Positions 25,860-36,139 of a stretch of DNA of 47,897 nt are shown piece by piece. The stretch comes from Bacteroidota bacterium (GTDB lineage Bacteria; Bacteroidota; Bacteroidia; AKYH767-A; OLB10), in assembly GCA_025352785.1 (NCBI GenBank), contig JANXSD010000052.1, positions 1 through 47,897 of the forward strand, read 5' to 3'. Under the pieces are notes generated by a model. That model searched no databases. It saw only the letters and a list, made by a program, of their open reading frames with translations, and was not told the origin of the DNA. The position numbers and the translations under genes are program-made. How positions within the stretch are numbered: position 1 is the stretch's first letter; each line of letters starts with the position of its first letter.

Positions 25860-27923
25860 TTACTGCTTAATTATTTTTTTTGTACTAACATTTGTACCAT
25901 TATTTATTTTTACAAAATACACACCTGCTTTAAGTTGTGCTAAATTTATTTTTTGATTAAATACTTGTTGTGATTTTGACATGCTCGATTGAAGTAATTC
26001 TTCACCAAGTGTATTAAAAATTTGCAAATTAATATTTCCTCTATATGAATTAGAGAATGTAATTTTCAACTCATCACTAATTGGATTAGGAGAAGTATTT
26101 AAAATTGTTTCGTTATTTTCATTGATTCCAGTTGTTCTACAAACTCCTGGTATGTTAGCATCTAACCATGAAGTTCGATTGCTGATCCAATTTTTCATTT
26201 CTGTAACAACTCCAGGATAATCTGGGGGCAATGGTGTTGGATTAGGCCATATATATTGTCCGAGTATTGGCCAGATAGTAAAATTGCGTTGCTGGCTTTC
26301 ATTTAATTCTAGCGCCATAGAATCAACTTTAGCAAATAAATTTGTCGTTGATAAAATGGTAGTTCTTAAACTTTCCCATCTGCATCGAACAGCGTTGCTA
26401 TAAGTTGTGTCTTGTAATAAACGACTCCACCAAAAAGGAGGTTGAAATGGATCGTTTATGAAATTAAATTGATAAGCCCAACCAGATGTTATATTACCAT
26501 TATAATAATTTGCATTTCCCCATGCAATATCATAATCCCAAACGGGTCCTACATGTAGTTTTCCTCCTTTCGAATCTTTTTTCTTGTATAAATAAGAACT
26601 TAATCGATATCCATCTACATTTTTCGATAATTCATTGATCAGAAAATAATCAATTGCTGAACTTACATCTAAATATTTCGCATAACCATTTACAGGATCT
26701 GCAAATTGAGAACTTACGAGTACATTTTCAAAGCTATCAACATAAGTATGAATATAATTTTCTTGTACAGGAAGAATATCAGTTGCCTTAGGATAATCAT
26801 ATTGAATAAACGGTATTGCGCCACCACTTGTTGGTGGATATAATGTAGTCCAACCAATACCACCTGTACCTGTAAATTTATCAATCTTTAAAATGTACCC
26901 TCCAGTTAATGCATCACCAGTTGTATCCGCTGTTGTCATTTTAGAAATGTTCACTCTGTTTGCATCACGTTTAATTTTTTCCATGAATACATAAATACCT
27001 TGATACTGATCATTCACAATCAGTTCGACAAATCGCGTTCGGCTTCCATAATTTCCCATCTCGCGTGCAAGCTGACAGGTTAAAACATTTCTCATAAAAG
27101 TTTTATCAGTATAACTTGCGTTTAGAATCCAATCATTCTCAGATGGCATTCTTAACAATGAAACATTTTTTGATACACCAGTGCTATCAATCGTTTCTAC
27201 AGAAAAAGATTTTTTAGGAAATGTTTGTGAACTAGATCCACGAATTGCAATTCCTATTGAGTCGTTGAAAGTAAAAACACTATCGGTAACATAATTACGA
27301 ATTCCATTACCATTATCGATAATTTTCATGCTACAAAATATTTTAAGAGTATCGCCTATACTTTGTCCGTTGGTATTTATTTTAAGTATAGGAAGATTTG
27401 AGGAGGTAAAAACAAGAGGATGCGCAGGATGATTTCCAAAAGTAATACTCCACGAAATTAAATTACCAGCGTCACTAAATGGATACGTATCATGAATTAA
27501 CAACTTCCAATCACCATTTGGATTTTGTCCATTATTTGCATGATATAAAAAACTTTCGGGAATATAATCACCTGTAAAGGGAGCAGTTCCAGAAGAAATA
27601 AAAGAAATCGCAGTATCCTTAAAGCAGGTATTTGTATAGTTTTGACCACCTCCGCCATTGCCAGTACTCAATTCGATAAATGAGTTATCAGGACAGATTA
27701 ACCAAATATCAAGATCTGAATCATAAGTATGCGTGAGATTAATGCAAACGGATTCGACACCATAACTAGTATCAAGTGCAGAAAGCGGCAAGCCACTAAG
27801 TGTAATTGGGAATTGAATACTCGTTCCATCGTCGGGTATTGCACCTCCAAAGCCGTTAAATGTTTGAGCAGATACAGTTATAGAGAGAAAAAGAAGTATA
27901 AATATTTTCGTAAGAAGTTGCAT
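25860..27923 (-). CDS. Secreted CotH-family protein with P domain and T9SS signal
   Basis: A 687-aa exported protein. The signal peptide is residues 1-19. A proprotein-convertase P-domain-like module (about 25-160; INLTHTYDSDLDIWLICPD, NPNGDWKLLIHD) is followed by a CotH kinase-like domain (about 200-530; RFVELIVNDQYQGIYVFMEK, GGYILKIDK, GPVWDYDIAWGN with the paired catalytic Asp). The end is a T9SS type A sorting domain (about 610-687; SPNPISDELKI, GVYFVKIN). It probably acts at the cell surface or outside. CotH proteins can phosphorylate proteins; the substrate here is unknown. Confidence 0.9.
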   Translation of the reverse strand: MQLLTKIFILLFLSITVSAQTFNGFGGAIPDDGTSIQFPITLSGLPLSALDTSYGVESVCINLTHTYDSDLDIWLICPDNSFIELSTGNGGGGQNYTNTCFKDTAISFISSGTAPFTGDYIPESFLYHANNGQNPNGDWKLLIHDTYPFSDAGNLISWSITFGNHPAHPLVFTSSNLPILKINTNGQSIGDTLKIFCSMKIIDNGNGIRNYVTDSVFTFNDSIGIAIRGSSSQTFPKKSFSVETIDSTGVSKNVSLLRMPSENDWILNASYTDKTFMRNVLTCQLAREMGNYGSRTRFVELIVNDQYQGIYVFMEKIKRDANRVNISKMTTADTTGDALTGGYILKIDKFTGTGGIGWTTLYPPTSGGAIPFIQYDYPKATDILPVQENYIHTYVDSFENVLVSSQFADPVNGYAKYLDVSSAIDYFLINELSKNVDGYRLSSYLYKKKDSKGGKLHVGPVWDYDIAWGNANYYNGNITSGWAYQFNFINDPFQPPFWWSRLLQDTTYSNAVRCRWESLRTTILSTTNLFAKVDSMALELNESQQRNFTIWPILGQYIWPNPTPLPPDYPGVVTEMKNWISNRTSWLDANIPGVCRTTGINENNETILNTSPNPISDELKITFSNSYRGNINLQIFNTLGEELLQSSMSKSQQVFNQKINLAQLKAGVYFVKINNGTNVSTKKIIKQ

Positions 27924-28033
27924 ATAAGGTTAAATCAGTTATTACGAAGTTAAAGAATTTTCAAATATCGTTTATCTTCACCCAGTCTAAATTTATCAAC
28001 CAGATAAAGCAAATATAAAAATGATTGCCGTTT

Positions 28034-29395
28034 ATGAAAAAGATCCTAATTATTCTCTCACTTACTATTTCATCACTACATCTCTTCGCTCAAGATCCTC
28101 AATTTATTTCGGGACCAATGCTGGGTTATGTAGAACATCGATCTGCATTGATTTGGTGCGAAGTAAATCAAGAAGTGAGATCAGCAACTATTCGTTATTG
28201 GGAAATTGATAATACTGAATATTTTTATGAATTCGATTACGAAGGGAAATTAGGAAAGCCATATAATCCAATTCGTTTTGAATTAGTAAAACTTAAATTA
28301 AATACGAAGTATCAATATGAAATAATCTTAAACGGAAAAGCAGTTCCTTTTTTACAGCCACACTATTTTCAAACAAAAGATATTTGGGAATATCGTAAAG
28401 CGGCTCCTGACTTTTCATTTAGTGCTGGCTCATGTGCCTATATCAATGATAGCAAATACGATCGTCCTGGTGAGCCTTACGGGCAAGATCCAACAATCTT
28501 TAAAACAATTGCTAATATTTCAAGCGATTTCATGTTATGGCTTGGTGACAATTTATATTACCGCGAGGCGGATTATAGTTCGGTTGCAGGAATGCAGTAT
28601 CGTTATTCATTTCAACGTAGAACACCAGAAATGGAAGAATTGTTTGCTAGTCGACCCAATTTTGCAATTTGGGATGATCATGATTTTGGACCAAATGATG
28701 GTAATGAAACATTTGAATTAAAAGATGCATCAATACAATTATTTAAAGAGTATTGGGGAAATAAATCTTTTGGTGGATCCGATAACGAAGGAACGTATAG
28801 TAAATTTACTTGGAGCGATTGCGAATATTTTCTTACGGATGATAGAAGTCATCGTTCACCAAATGAATTAAAAGATTCCATTGCAGGAAAGCCAAATTGT
28901 GAGAAAGAATTTTTTGGCAGAAGGCAATTATCGTGGCTCAAAAATAGTTTAGTAAGTTCACATGCCACGTTTAAATTTATTGCTGTTGGTAATGAAGTAT
29001 TAAATCCTTATGCAGAAAAAGAATGTTTGCGTCATTATTCCTGTGAATTTAGCGAGCTTATGAATTTTATTATTGCATACAAAATTGAAGGCGTAGTGTT
29101 TTTAACTGGTGACCGTCATTTTTCAGAGGTGATCGGATGGCAACCGAAAGGCGGTTATAAGATATACGATATTTGTACTTCTGCATTAACATCAAAGCCT
29201 TACGACTTAACAGGAAAACAAGAATTCAATAATCCATCACGAATTCCTAAAACACTTGTTATGGAAAATAATTTTACGATTATAAGCATTAGTGGTGAAG
29301 AAAATAAGCGCAAATTAAAGATGCTTTGTCTTGATAAAAAAGGAGAAATAAAATCCCATTTTGAAATTTCCGAACAAGATTTAAAGTTCAAGTAA
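28034..29395 (+). CDS. PhoD-like alkaline phosphatase/phosphodiesterase
   Basis: Exported metallophosphatase that hydrolyses phosphoesters. I chose the ATG at 28034, which gives a 453-aa protein with the clean signal peptide MKKILIILSLTISSLHLFAQ; a TTG at 28025 is less likely. An N-terminal beta domain (about 25-120) precedes the PhoD metal-binding core: GSCAYIND, LWLGDNLYYRE, IWDDHDFGPNDGN and FLTGDRHFSE. The WDDHDFGPND and GDRH motifs are diagnostic. No T9SS domain is present, so it is probably periplasmic. Confidence 0.92.
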   Translation: MKKILIILSLTISSLHLFAQDPQFISGPMLGYVEHRSALIWCEVNQEVRSATIRYWEIDNTEYFYEFDYEGKLGKPYNPIRFELVKLKLNTKYQYEIILNGKAVPFLQPHYFQTKDIWEYRKAAPDFSFSAGSCAYINDSKYDRPGEPYGQDPTIFKTIANISSDFMLWLGDNLYYREADYSSVAGMQYRYSFQRRTPEMEELFASRPNFAIWDDHDFGPNDGNETFELKDASIQLFKEYWGNKSFGGSDNEGTYSKFTWSDCEYFLTDDRSHRSPNELKDSIAGKPNCEKEFFGRRQLSWLKNSLVSSHATFKFIAVGNEVLNPYAEKECLRHYSCEFSELMNFIIAYKIEGVVFLTGDRHFSEVIGWQPKGGYKIYDICTSALTSKPYDLTGKQEFNNPSRIPKTLVMENNFTIISISGEENKRKLKMLCLDKKGEIKSHFEISEQDLKFK

Positions 29396-29434
29396 AATTA
29401 TTTCTCCATTCTATCAGCAATTAAATATAACAAA

Positions 29435-31567
29435 ATGAATATAAAATTAATTGGAAGCATTTTATTTTTTCTACTTATTAATCATTATATTAAATCACAA
29501 ACATCGCTAGTGAAATATCCAGTAACAAAAAAAGTAAAGCAGGAAGATAATTACCATGGAACCATTATTCAAGATCCTTATCGATGGCTTGAAAACGACT
29601 CTGCGGCAGATGTAAAATCATGGGTAGAAAGCGAGAATAAAACAACATTTGATTATTTAAATAAAATCGCATACCGATCAAAAATTCATGATCGCTTATC
29701 AGAATTAATAAATTATGAAAGATATGCTGAACCTACAAAAGTCGGCGAATATTATCTCTATGCCAAAAATGATGGATTACAAAATCAGCCGGTATATTTT
29801 ATTCAAAAGGGACTAGAAGGAACGCCTTCCGTTTTTATTGACGCTAATAAATTAAGTAAAGATGGAACATCTGCAATTACATTGTTAGGCTTTTCTAATG
29901 ATGATAAATATTGTGCTTATGGAATAAATAAATCGGGATCTGATTGGCAAACAATTCATGTGAAAGAAGTGGCTACTGGAAAAGAATTGAAAGATGAATT
30001 AAAATGGGTAAAATTTTCGGGGGCCTCATGGTATAAAGATGGTTTTTTTTATAGCAGATATCAGGAACCAGAAAAAGCTACAGTATTAAGTGGAAAAAAT
30101 GAGCATCATCAAATCTGGTATCATCAATTAAACACTTCTCAGAATTCTGATAAATTAATTTATGAAGACAAAGACCATCCACTTCGATACTTCGGAACGC
30201 AAACTACCGAAGATGAACGATATTTATTTGTCTATGTTTTAGAGGGTACTTATGGAACTCAGATAATATTTAAAGATCTTACAAAACCAAATGACAAATT
30301 AAAAATATTATTCAAGGGATTTAATTACAACTATAGTATTATTGAAAATTATGGCAGTAGTATTTTTGTATCTACAAACAATGGTGCTCCTAACAATCAA
30401 ATTATTACTCTCGATCTTGATTTATTTGTTCCCGATAAGCCTCTCATGACACAAGCACGGGTGATAATTCCAGAGAAAAAATTTCTTCTAGAAACTGCAA
30501 CATCAACCGGTGATCGGCTCCTATTAAATTATTTGCAAGATGTAAATTCACATGTTTATCAATATACTTTTGAAGGTGGATTAGAAGATGAAATTAAACT
30601 TCCAGGCATCGGAACGGCTACAGGTTTTGCTGGGACGAAGAAGGATCGTGAAGTATTTTTTACATTTACTTCTTTCACCTATCCTGCAACAATTTTTAGA
30701 TATCATATCGATAATCACCGAGTAATTCTTTTTAAAAAATCATCCATTAAATTTAATCCGGATGATTATACTACCGAACAAGTATTTTATTCTAGCAAGG
30801 ATGGTACTAAAGTTCCCATGTTTATTATTTATAAAAAGGGGTTAAAGAAAAATGGAATGAACCCTACATTACTTTATGGTTATGGGGGCTTCAATGTAAA
30901 TATGAATCCTACTTTCTCTGCATCACGAATTGTCTTACTTGAAAATGGCGGAATTTTCGCAGTAGCGAATATTCGAGGTGGAGGTGAATACGGTGAAACT
31001 TGGCACAAGGCAGGAATGCAATTGAAAAAGCAAAATGTTTTTGACGATTTTATTGCAGCAGGACAATACCTCGTCAACGAGAAATTTACATCTCCCGATT
31101 TTCTTGCTATTCAAGGTGGATCCAACGGAGGATTATTAGTGGCAGCAGTTATCAACCAGCGTCCCGATTTATTTAAAGTGGCATTTCCATCCGTAGGCGT
31201 GATGGACATGTTACGTTATCACAAATTTACTATAGGATGGGGTTGGGTTGTTGAATATGGGTCTAGCGATAGCTTGGCAAATTTGAAGAATTTACTTAGT
31301 TATTCCCCATTGCATAATATTTCAACTCGTGTTTATCCTGCCACCTTAGTAACCACTGCGGATCATGATGATCGAGTTGTTCCTGCTCATTCGTTTAAAT
31401 ATATTGCGACTTTACAAGCGCATCAACTGGGGCCACTTCCTGTATTAATACGTGTTGATATAAATGCGGGTCATGGGGCTGGTAAACCATTAAGCAAAAC
31501 TATTGATGAGCTTACTGATATTTATTCATTTATGTTTTATAATATGAAGGCTCCTGTAAAATATTAA
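29435..31567 (+). CDS. Prolyl oligopeptidase (S9A)
   Basis: A 710-aa serine peptidase that cleaves short peptides after proline. An N-terminal signal peptide is followed by the N-terminal DPYRWLEND motif, a seven-bladed beta-propeller (about 75-430), and the C-terminal alpha/beta hydrolase domain. Catalytic residues: Ser563 in QGGSNGGLL, Asp in TADHDDRVV (643-646), His680 in AGHGAGK. YGGFNVNMNP and ANIRGGGEYGETWH are typical. The signal peptide suggests a periplasmic enzyme. Confidence 0.95.
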   Translation: MNIKLIGSILFFLLINHYIKSQTSLVKYPVTKKVKQEDNYHGTIIQDPYRWLENDSAADVKSWVESENKTTFDYLNKIAYRSKIHDRLSELINYERYAEPTKVGEYYLYAKNDGLQNQPVYFIQKGLEGTPSVFIDANKLSKDGTSAITLLGFSNDDKYCAYGINKSGSDWQTIHVKEVATGKELKDELKWVKFSGASWYKDGFFYSRYQEPEKATVLSGKNEHHQIWYHQLNTSQNSDKLIYEDKDHPLRYFGTQTTEDERYLFVYVLEGTYGTQIIFKDLTKPNDKLKILFKGFNYNYSIIENYGSSIFVSTNNGAPNNQIITLDLDLFVPDKPLMTQARVIIPEKKFLLETATSTGDRLLLNYLQDVNSHVYQYTFEGGLEDEIKLPGIGTATGFAGTKKDREVFFTFTSFTYPATIFRYHIDNHRVILFKKSSIKFNPDDYTTEQVFYSSKDGTKVPMFIIYKKGLKKNGMNPTLLYGYGGFNVNMNPTFSASRIVLLENGGIFAVANIRGGGEYGETWHKAGMQLKKQNVFDDFIAAGQYLVNEKFTSPDFLAIQGGSNGGLLVAAVINQRPDLFKVAFPSVGVMDMLRYHKFTIGWGWVVEYGSSDSLANLKNLLSYSPLHNISTRVYPATLVTTADHDDRVVPAHSFKYIATLQAHQLGPLPVLIRVDINAGHGAGKPLSKTIDELTDIYSFMFYNMKAPVKY

Positions 31568-31590
31568 AATCAAAATTTGATATAGCATAC

Positions 31591-31621
31591 ATTCTAAGAA
31601 ATTTTATTTTAGAATTTTTTT
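31591..31621 (+). terminator. Candidate terminator after the prolyl oligopeptidase gene
   Basis: ATTCTAA (31591-31597) pairs with TTAGAAT (31609-31615), with further A-T pairing inside, and seven Ts follow. It is AT-only except one G-C pair, so strength is modest. Confidence 0.45.
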
Positions 31622-31695
31622 GATAATAATTATTAGCTAGAAGTAATGCATTCTTAAATAGAATATGTTACTTTGCATGATAGAAATTATTAGTT

Positions 31696-32982
31696 ATGCG
31701 CATTCTTTTATTAGGCTCTGGTGGTCGTGAACATGCTTTCGCTAGCGCGATAAAAAAAAGCAATTTGTGTTCTCAATTATTTATCGCACCTGGTAATCCA
31801 GGAACTTCAAAATGTGGCATTAATATTAACATTCTTCCCAATGATTTTTCTGCTATAAAAGAACTTGTTTTAAAGGAACAAATTGCAATGGTAGTAGTTG
31901 GACCTGAAGATCCATTAGTAAATGGCATTGTAGATTTTTTTATGGATGATGTACAATTAAAAACAGTTGCAATCATTGGCCCATCTGCTGCTGGAGCTCG
32001 TTTAGAAGGAAGTAAGGCTTTTAGCAAAGAATTCATGATCAGACATGGAATTCCAACGGCAGCATATCAAAGTTTTACAGTAAAAGAGTTAGAAGAAGGA
32101 ACTAAATTTTTAGAAAGTATTCACGCACCTTATGTACTGAAGGCTGATGGCTTAGCTGCTGGTAAGGGAGTTATTATTTCCTCCAATTTAGCACATGCGA
32201 AAGAAGAATTAAAATCGATGCTTACTGATCAGAAATTTGGTAAAGCAAGTGAGACGGTTGTTATTGAAGAGTTTCTTAATGGCATTGAAGTATCGATGTT
32301 TGTTTTAACGGATGGTGAGAATTATAAAATTTTACCCGAAGCAAAAGATTATAAACGCATTGGTAATGGCGATACAGGACTTAATACCGGTGGCATGGGC
32401 GCAATATCACCAGTCCCATTTGTAGATGCTGAATTTATCAAAAAAGTGGAAGAGCAAATTATCATTCCAACGATTGAAGGATTAAAAAAAGAAAATATTG
32501 TATACAAAGGATTTATTTTTCTAGGCTTGATGAATGACAATGGAAATCCATCTATGATTGAATACAATTGCAGAATGGGTGATCCAGAAACAGAAGCAGT
32601 AATTCCAAGAATTAAAAATGATTTAGTAGAATTGTTACAAGCAGTAGCAGATGAAAAATTAGATACCATCACTTTAAAAATTGATCCCAGAAGTGCTGCA
32701 ACAATTGTGATGGTTTCCGGGGGATATCCTGGTAATTTTGATAAAGGGTTTCCAATTACGGGTCTTGATAAGACATTAAATACTTATATATTTCATTCAG
32801 GAACAGCATTCATAGAAGGTTCAATTGTTACCAATGGAGGGAGGGTTCTTGCGCTCACCTCACTTGCTGACACACTAGAAGAAGCGTTGGCGCAATCGTA
32901 TGCTGCTGCTAAAATCATTCACTATGATTACGAATATTATCGTATTGATATAGGGCAAGATCTTCTGAATTTTTTACTTTAA
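31696..32982 (+). CDS. purD: Phosphoribosylamine--glycine ligase
   Basis: Second step of purine synthesis: ATP-dependent joining of glycine to 5-phosphoribosylamine to form GAR. The 428-aa protein is full length. Motifs: N-terminal LLLGSGGREHAFA, the ATP-grasp KADGLAAGKGVIIS (about 150-163), GGMGAISPVP, and the metal-binding EYNCRMGDPETE. It precedes recO by 36 bp on the same strand. A near-consensus -7 box TTACTTTG lies before the start. Confidence 0.97.
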   Translation: MRILLLGSGGREHAFASAIKKSNLCSQLFIAPGNPGTSKCGININILPNDFSAIKELVLKEQIAMVVVGPEDPLVNGIVDFFMDDVQLKTVAIIGPSAAGARLEGSKAFSKEFMIRHGIPTAAYQSFTVKELEEGTKFLESIHAPYVLKADGLAAGKGVIISSNLAHAKEELKSMLTDQKFGKASETVVIEEFLNGIEVSMFVLTDGENYKILPEAKDYKRIGNGDTGLNTGGMGAISPVPFVDAEFIKKVEEQIIIPTIEGLKKENIVYKGFIFLGLMNDNGNPSMIEYNCRMGDPETEAVIPRIKNDLVELLQAVADEKLDTITLKIDPRSAATIVMVSGGYPGNFDKGFPITGLDKTLNTYIFHSGTAFIEGSIVTNGGRVLALTSLADTLEEALAQSYAAAKIIHYDYEYYRIDIGQDLLNFLL

Positions 32983-33018
32983 AAAATAATTTCTGTATCA
33001 AAAAATAGGTAAATAGTA

Positions 33019-33744
33019 ATGATTGAAAAAACAAGAGGTGTTGTTTTACATGTTACGGAATACGCTGAAGCAAGTATAATCGCCAAAGTATATACGGAAT
33101 CAAAAGGGTTACAATCATTTTTGATAAATGGAGTAAGAAAACAAAAAGCACGCTTTGCACATAATCTGTTTCAACCACTATCGCTTATTGAAATTGTGGC
33201 GTATTTTAAAAAGCCAGGCGGACTTCATAGAGTTTCAGCGGTAGAGGCATCGCCAATGTTTAAAAATATCCCGTATGACACTATTAAAACGGCGATGGCG
33301 ATTTTTCTGGGTGAGTTATTATATCGTAGCATTAAAGAAGAAGAAACTAATCCTGAATTGTTTCACTTTATAGATCATGCTGTTCAAATGATGGATGTCC
33401 ATCATGAAACTGTTAGTAGTTTTCATTTAAGTTTTATGCTTTCCATATCACGATATCTTGGTTTTTATCCTAATGGTAGATATGATAAAGTAACGCCCTA
33501 CTTTGATTTACAAGAAGGAGTTTTTCAAGAAACAAAACCAATACATCCTTACTTCTTATCAATTTTATTGTCTGAAAAATTTGATACTTTACTTACCGTT
33601 TCATTGGAGGATTCAGCAGCAATTCGTTTAAGTGGGATAGAAAGGAAACAATTATTAGAAGCCCTTGTAGGATATTATGAGTTGCATCATACACAGGGAA
33701 TACGAATTAAATCGCATGATATTTTATCAGAAATACTTTCATAA
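33019..33744 (+). CDS. recO: DNA repair protein RecO
   Basis: Recombination mediator that loads RecA on SSB-coated DNA with RecR. The 241-aa protein has the N-terminal OB fold (about 1-80; TRGVVLHVTEYAEASIIAKV, YTESKGLQSFLINGVRK) and a helical C-terminal domain. The zinc-binding cysteines of other RecO proteins are absent, as I expect for Bacteroidota. It converges on the broken receiver gene with 30 bp between stops and no clear hairpin. Confidence 0.9.
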   Translation: MIEKTRGVVLHVTEYAEASIIAKVYTESKGLQSFLINGVRKQKARFAHNLFQPLSLIEIVAYFKKPGGLHRVSAVEASPMFKNIPYDTIKTAMAIFLGELLYRSIKEEETNPELFHFIDHAVQMMDVHHETVSSFHLSFMLSISRYLGFYPNGRYDKVTPYFDLQEGVFQETKPIHPYFLSILLSEKFDTLLTVSLEDSAAIRLSGIERKQLLEALVGYYELHHTQGIRIKSHDILSEILS

Positions 33745-33774
33745 TTTAATACAGAATATTAATCTATATCTAAA

Positions 33775-34113
33775 TCATTCTTTATTAAATTGATTTTTAA
33801 TATTTGTTAAATTTAATGGCTTGAGAATATAGCCAATTACATATTCACTTTTAAAGGCTCTTTCCTTATCCTGTTCATTGTTTGAAGAAGTTAACATAAA
33901 AATTTTACACTTCAACTTGATATCGTTATCAAGCTTCTCGAATTCTTTTAAGAACTCAAAACCATCCATCAATGGCATATTTATATCTAACAATATAATT
34001 TCCGGCAAACTACTCTTGTTATGAGTTGAATTTGATAAGAATTCTAATGCTTCGGAAGCTTGTTGTTCAATGCGTATTTCCGTCGATGATATCGCAAATC
34101 TGAATTTTACCAT
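33775..34113 (-). pseudogene. 3' half of a response-regulator gene split by an insertion
   Basis: Encodes receiver residues from IRIEQQASEALEFL onward, including the phospho-acceptor Asp (IILLDINMP, Asp63 of the reconstructed protein), FMLTSS and YILKP. It lacks beta-strand 1 and the acidic pair. The first 8 to 9 codons of the present frame (from the ATG at 34113) are made of inserted DNA. The missing 5' half is at 39101-39193. Joining 39193-39101 to 34080-33775 gives an uninterrupted 132-residue receiver. The product as it stands cannot bind Mg2+ normally. Confidence 0.85.
34081..34088. repeat. 8-bp direct repeat, left boundary of the insertion
   Basis: CGTCGATG, identical to 39101-39108. 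Both copies lie within the split receiver gene and in the same codon phase (minus strand xCA-TCG-ACG). Confidence 0.8.
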
Positions 34114-34493
34114 ACAATCTCTGCATTCTTAGCCAACGTTATAGAGTTTTTCGGCAAACACCTCAAGGTATCTCCACAAAATCTCGGATAATCTCTTTTG
34201 GTACATAAAACTAATATGTTTTTTTATTATTTTTACCTTAGTTTTGTTTGAAAATTTAAAGATTACAAAGTATTTTGAAAGTTTTTTGAGAAAGCAGTAT
34301 TGTTGCTTCTTTTTTGAAAAATAATATAGAGAAGGGTTGTGGAGACATTTGTGTATTTAATGAACTATTATAAAATGCTATTTTGGTTCTACAAATCATT
34401 AATAAAAATTGTTTTATGTTATCTATTACCTCATAATATTTATTTAAAATATTAAACTAACTTTAACTAATCATATGGTTCAGAATAATCTAA
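34114..34493. other. Non-coding left arm of the insertion
   Basis: No gene, RNA or clear repeat was seen on either strand in these 380 bp. It may hold the promoter of the T9SS pair. Confidence 0.4.
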
Positions 34494-34985
34494 ATGAAGC
34501 AAATAATAATTAAACTCTGTCTTTTACTATCAGTTTGTTTTTGCTGGTCTAGGCTAAAAGCACAAGAGGCAACAACTGCCACTGGTGGAAATGCATTTGG
34601 TACTGGAGGTACTGTAAGTTATTCCTACGGACAAATTATAAATGCAACTATTACAGGAACAGGTGTTTCTGTTTCGCCAGGAGTACAACAGCCTTATGAA
34701 ATTTCGGTTGTGTTGGGGATGGAAACCTCTAATGAAATATTTCTAAATATTTCAACTTATCCAAATCCAACAACTAATTACTTAATATTGAAGAGTAATA
34801 ATTATGTTAATGAAAATTTGATATATAGACTTTATGACAATAATGGAAAAATACTGGTTAGTAAGAAAGTCAAAGATAATGAATCATTAATTTCTATGAC
34901 AAACTTTAAAACTGCTATCTATTTTTTAAAAGTATTTAGCAATAATAGGGAAGTGAAATCATTTAAAATAAATAAAATTAACTAA
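34494..34985 (+). CDS. Secreted protein with T9SS C-terminal sorting domain
   Basis: A 163-aa exported protein: signal peptide (about 1-23, ending LKAQ), a Gly/Thr-rich region of the type GGNAFGTGGTVSYSYGQI, VSPGVQQPYEISVV, and a C-terminal type A sorting domain (about 87-163; STYPNPTTNYLILK, TAIYFLKVF). This is a widespread Bacteroidota family that usually precedes a gene like the next one. The stop overlaps the next ATG by one base (TAATG), so they are translationally coupled. Cell-surface or secreted; function unknown. Confidence 0.85.
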   Translation: MKQIIIKLCLLLSVCFCWSRLKAQEATTATGGNAFGTGGTVSYSYGQIINATITGTGVSVSPGVQQPYEISVVLGMETSNEIFLNISTYPNPTTNYLILKSNNYVNENLIYRLYDNNGKILVSKKVKDNESLISMTNFKTAIYFLKVFSNNREVKSFKINKIN

Positions 34986-35887
34986 TGATGAAAAATGTAA
35001 TTACAATTTTAGTAGCATTTCTAATGACCATAAATGTGTTTTCTCAAGCACCACAGAAAATGAGTTATCAAGCGGTAATTCGTAATATTAGTAACACATT
35101 AGTTACTTCTTCACCAATAGGAATGCGAATTAGCATTATTCAAGGATCTGCACTTGGGACATCAGTATATGTAGAAACGCAAACTTTAGCTACAAATACA
35201 AATGGATTGGCAACCTTAGAAATTGGAAGTGGAACAGTAATTACAGGAACATTTTCAAATATAAATTGGGCGGCAGGACCTTATTTTATTAAAACGGAAA
35301 CAGATCCAAATGGAGGAGCGAATTATAGTATTTCTGGAACAACAGAATTATTAAGTGTTCCTTATTCTTTATTTTCAGCTGCAAGTACTAATGGTTTTAC
35401 ACATTACATTGGTGAACTTTATCAAGGAGGTATAATAGTTTTTGTTTGGAAAGTGAGTGGTATTGAACATGGTTTAATTGCATCATTAACGGATGTTTCT
35501 GTCTCTTCAAATTATAGTAATGTTTCATCGCAAATAGGTCTATCAGCAGAAAGTTTTAGAGATGGACAGACCAATACAACTTCAATATTAAACCAATCAG
35601 GACATGTCTCAAGCGCTGCTTTGCTATGTGATAGTTATTCTTCTTCAGGATACAATAACTGGTATTTACCTTCAATATGGGAATTAAGTCAATGTAATAT
35701 AGCTGCGTATATAATAAATGAAATATTAGGAGATGTAAATGGATTTCAAGCAGGCTTCAATATTGGTTATATTAGTTCTACGGAGACAACCAATAATGGT
35801 ATTTGGATGCAAAATTTCCATTATTCAAGTTCTGGAAATGGTGCTAAAAACACTTTTGGAAGAGTGCGTGCAGTTAGAAAATTTTAA
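34985..35887 (+). CDS. Exported protein with DUF1566-like C-terminal domain
   Basis: A 300-aa protein with a signal peptide (about 1-21). The N-terminal module APQKMSYQAVIRN ... VPYSLFSA (about 22-135) is common in Bacteroidota surface proteins. The C-terminal region (about 140-300) has the pattern of a DUF1566/Fib_succ_major fold: GYNNWYLPSIWEL, YISSTETTNNGIW and a final RVRAVRKF. It lacks a T9SS signal of its own and is coupled to the upstream T9SS protein. Ligand binding or adhesion is plausible but not shown. The 252 bp that follow hold nothing I can name. Confidence 0.8.
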   Translation: MMKNVITILVAFLMTINVFSQAPQKMSYQAVIRNISNTLVTSSPIGMRISIIQGSALGTSVYVETQTLATNTNGLATLEIGSGTVITGTFSNINWAAGPYFIKTETDPNGGANYSISGTTELLSVPYSLFSAASTNGFTHYIGELYQGGIIVFVWKVSGIEHGLIASLTDVSVSSNYSNVSSQIGLSAESFRDGQTNTTSILNQSGHVSSAALLCDSYSSSGYNNWYLPSIWELSQCNIAAYIINEILGDVNGFQAGFNIGYISSTETTNNGIWMQNFHYSSSGNGAKNTFGRVRAVRKF

Positions 35888-36139
35888 CCTTGTGTCTAGA
35901 ACAATTTGAAATATATTTAAAATTGGCAAAGTATATTGTATTGAAGTTATCCTACTCTAAAACTTTTAGAAGAAAATAAATATGCCCCATCTCCTTAAGG
36001 CAGTAGCTTTTTATTAAAAAAAATGGACTTTGTTATTTTACAGTTACAATCTAACACTTCTGTTTCTATTTATTGCTGATAATAGAGTAAAAAGTATACT
36101 TTTATTTATTGCAATTTAGAACGAGAATTATATACGAAA

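Noticed and set aside
25560-25943. 127-aa plus-strand open frame
   Set aside because: It starts at TTG, overlaps the 3' end of the CotH gene in antisense, and has Phe/Ile/Ser-rich low-complexity composition. The minus strand in the same place reads as a real but broken gene.
31670-31680. TTACTTTG as the purD promoter -7 box
   Set aside because: One mismatch to TAnnTTTG at a key base and no clear -33 element; too weak for a separate feature.
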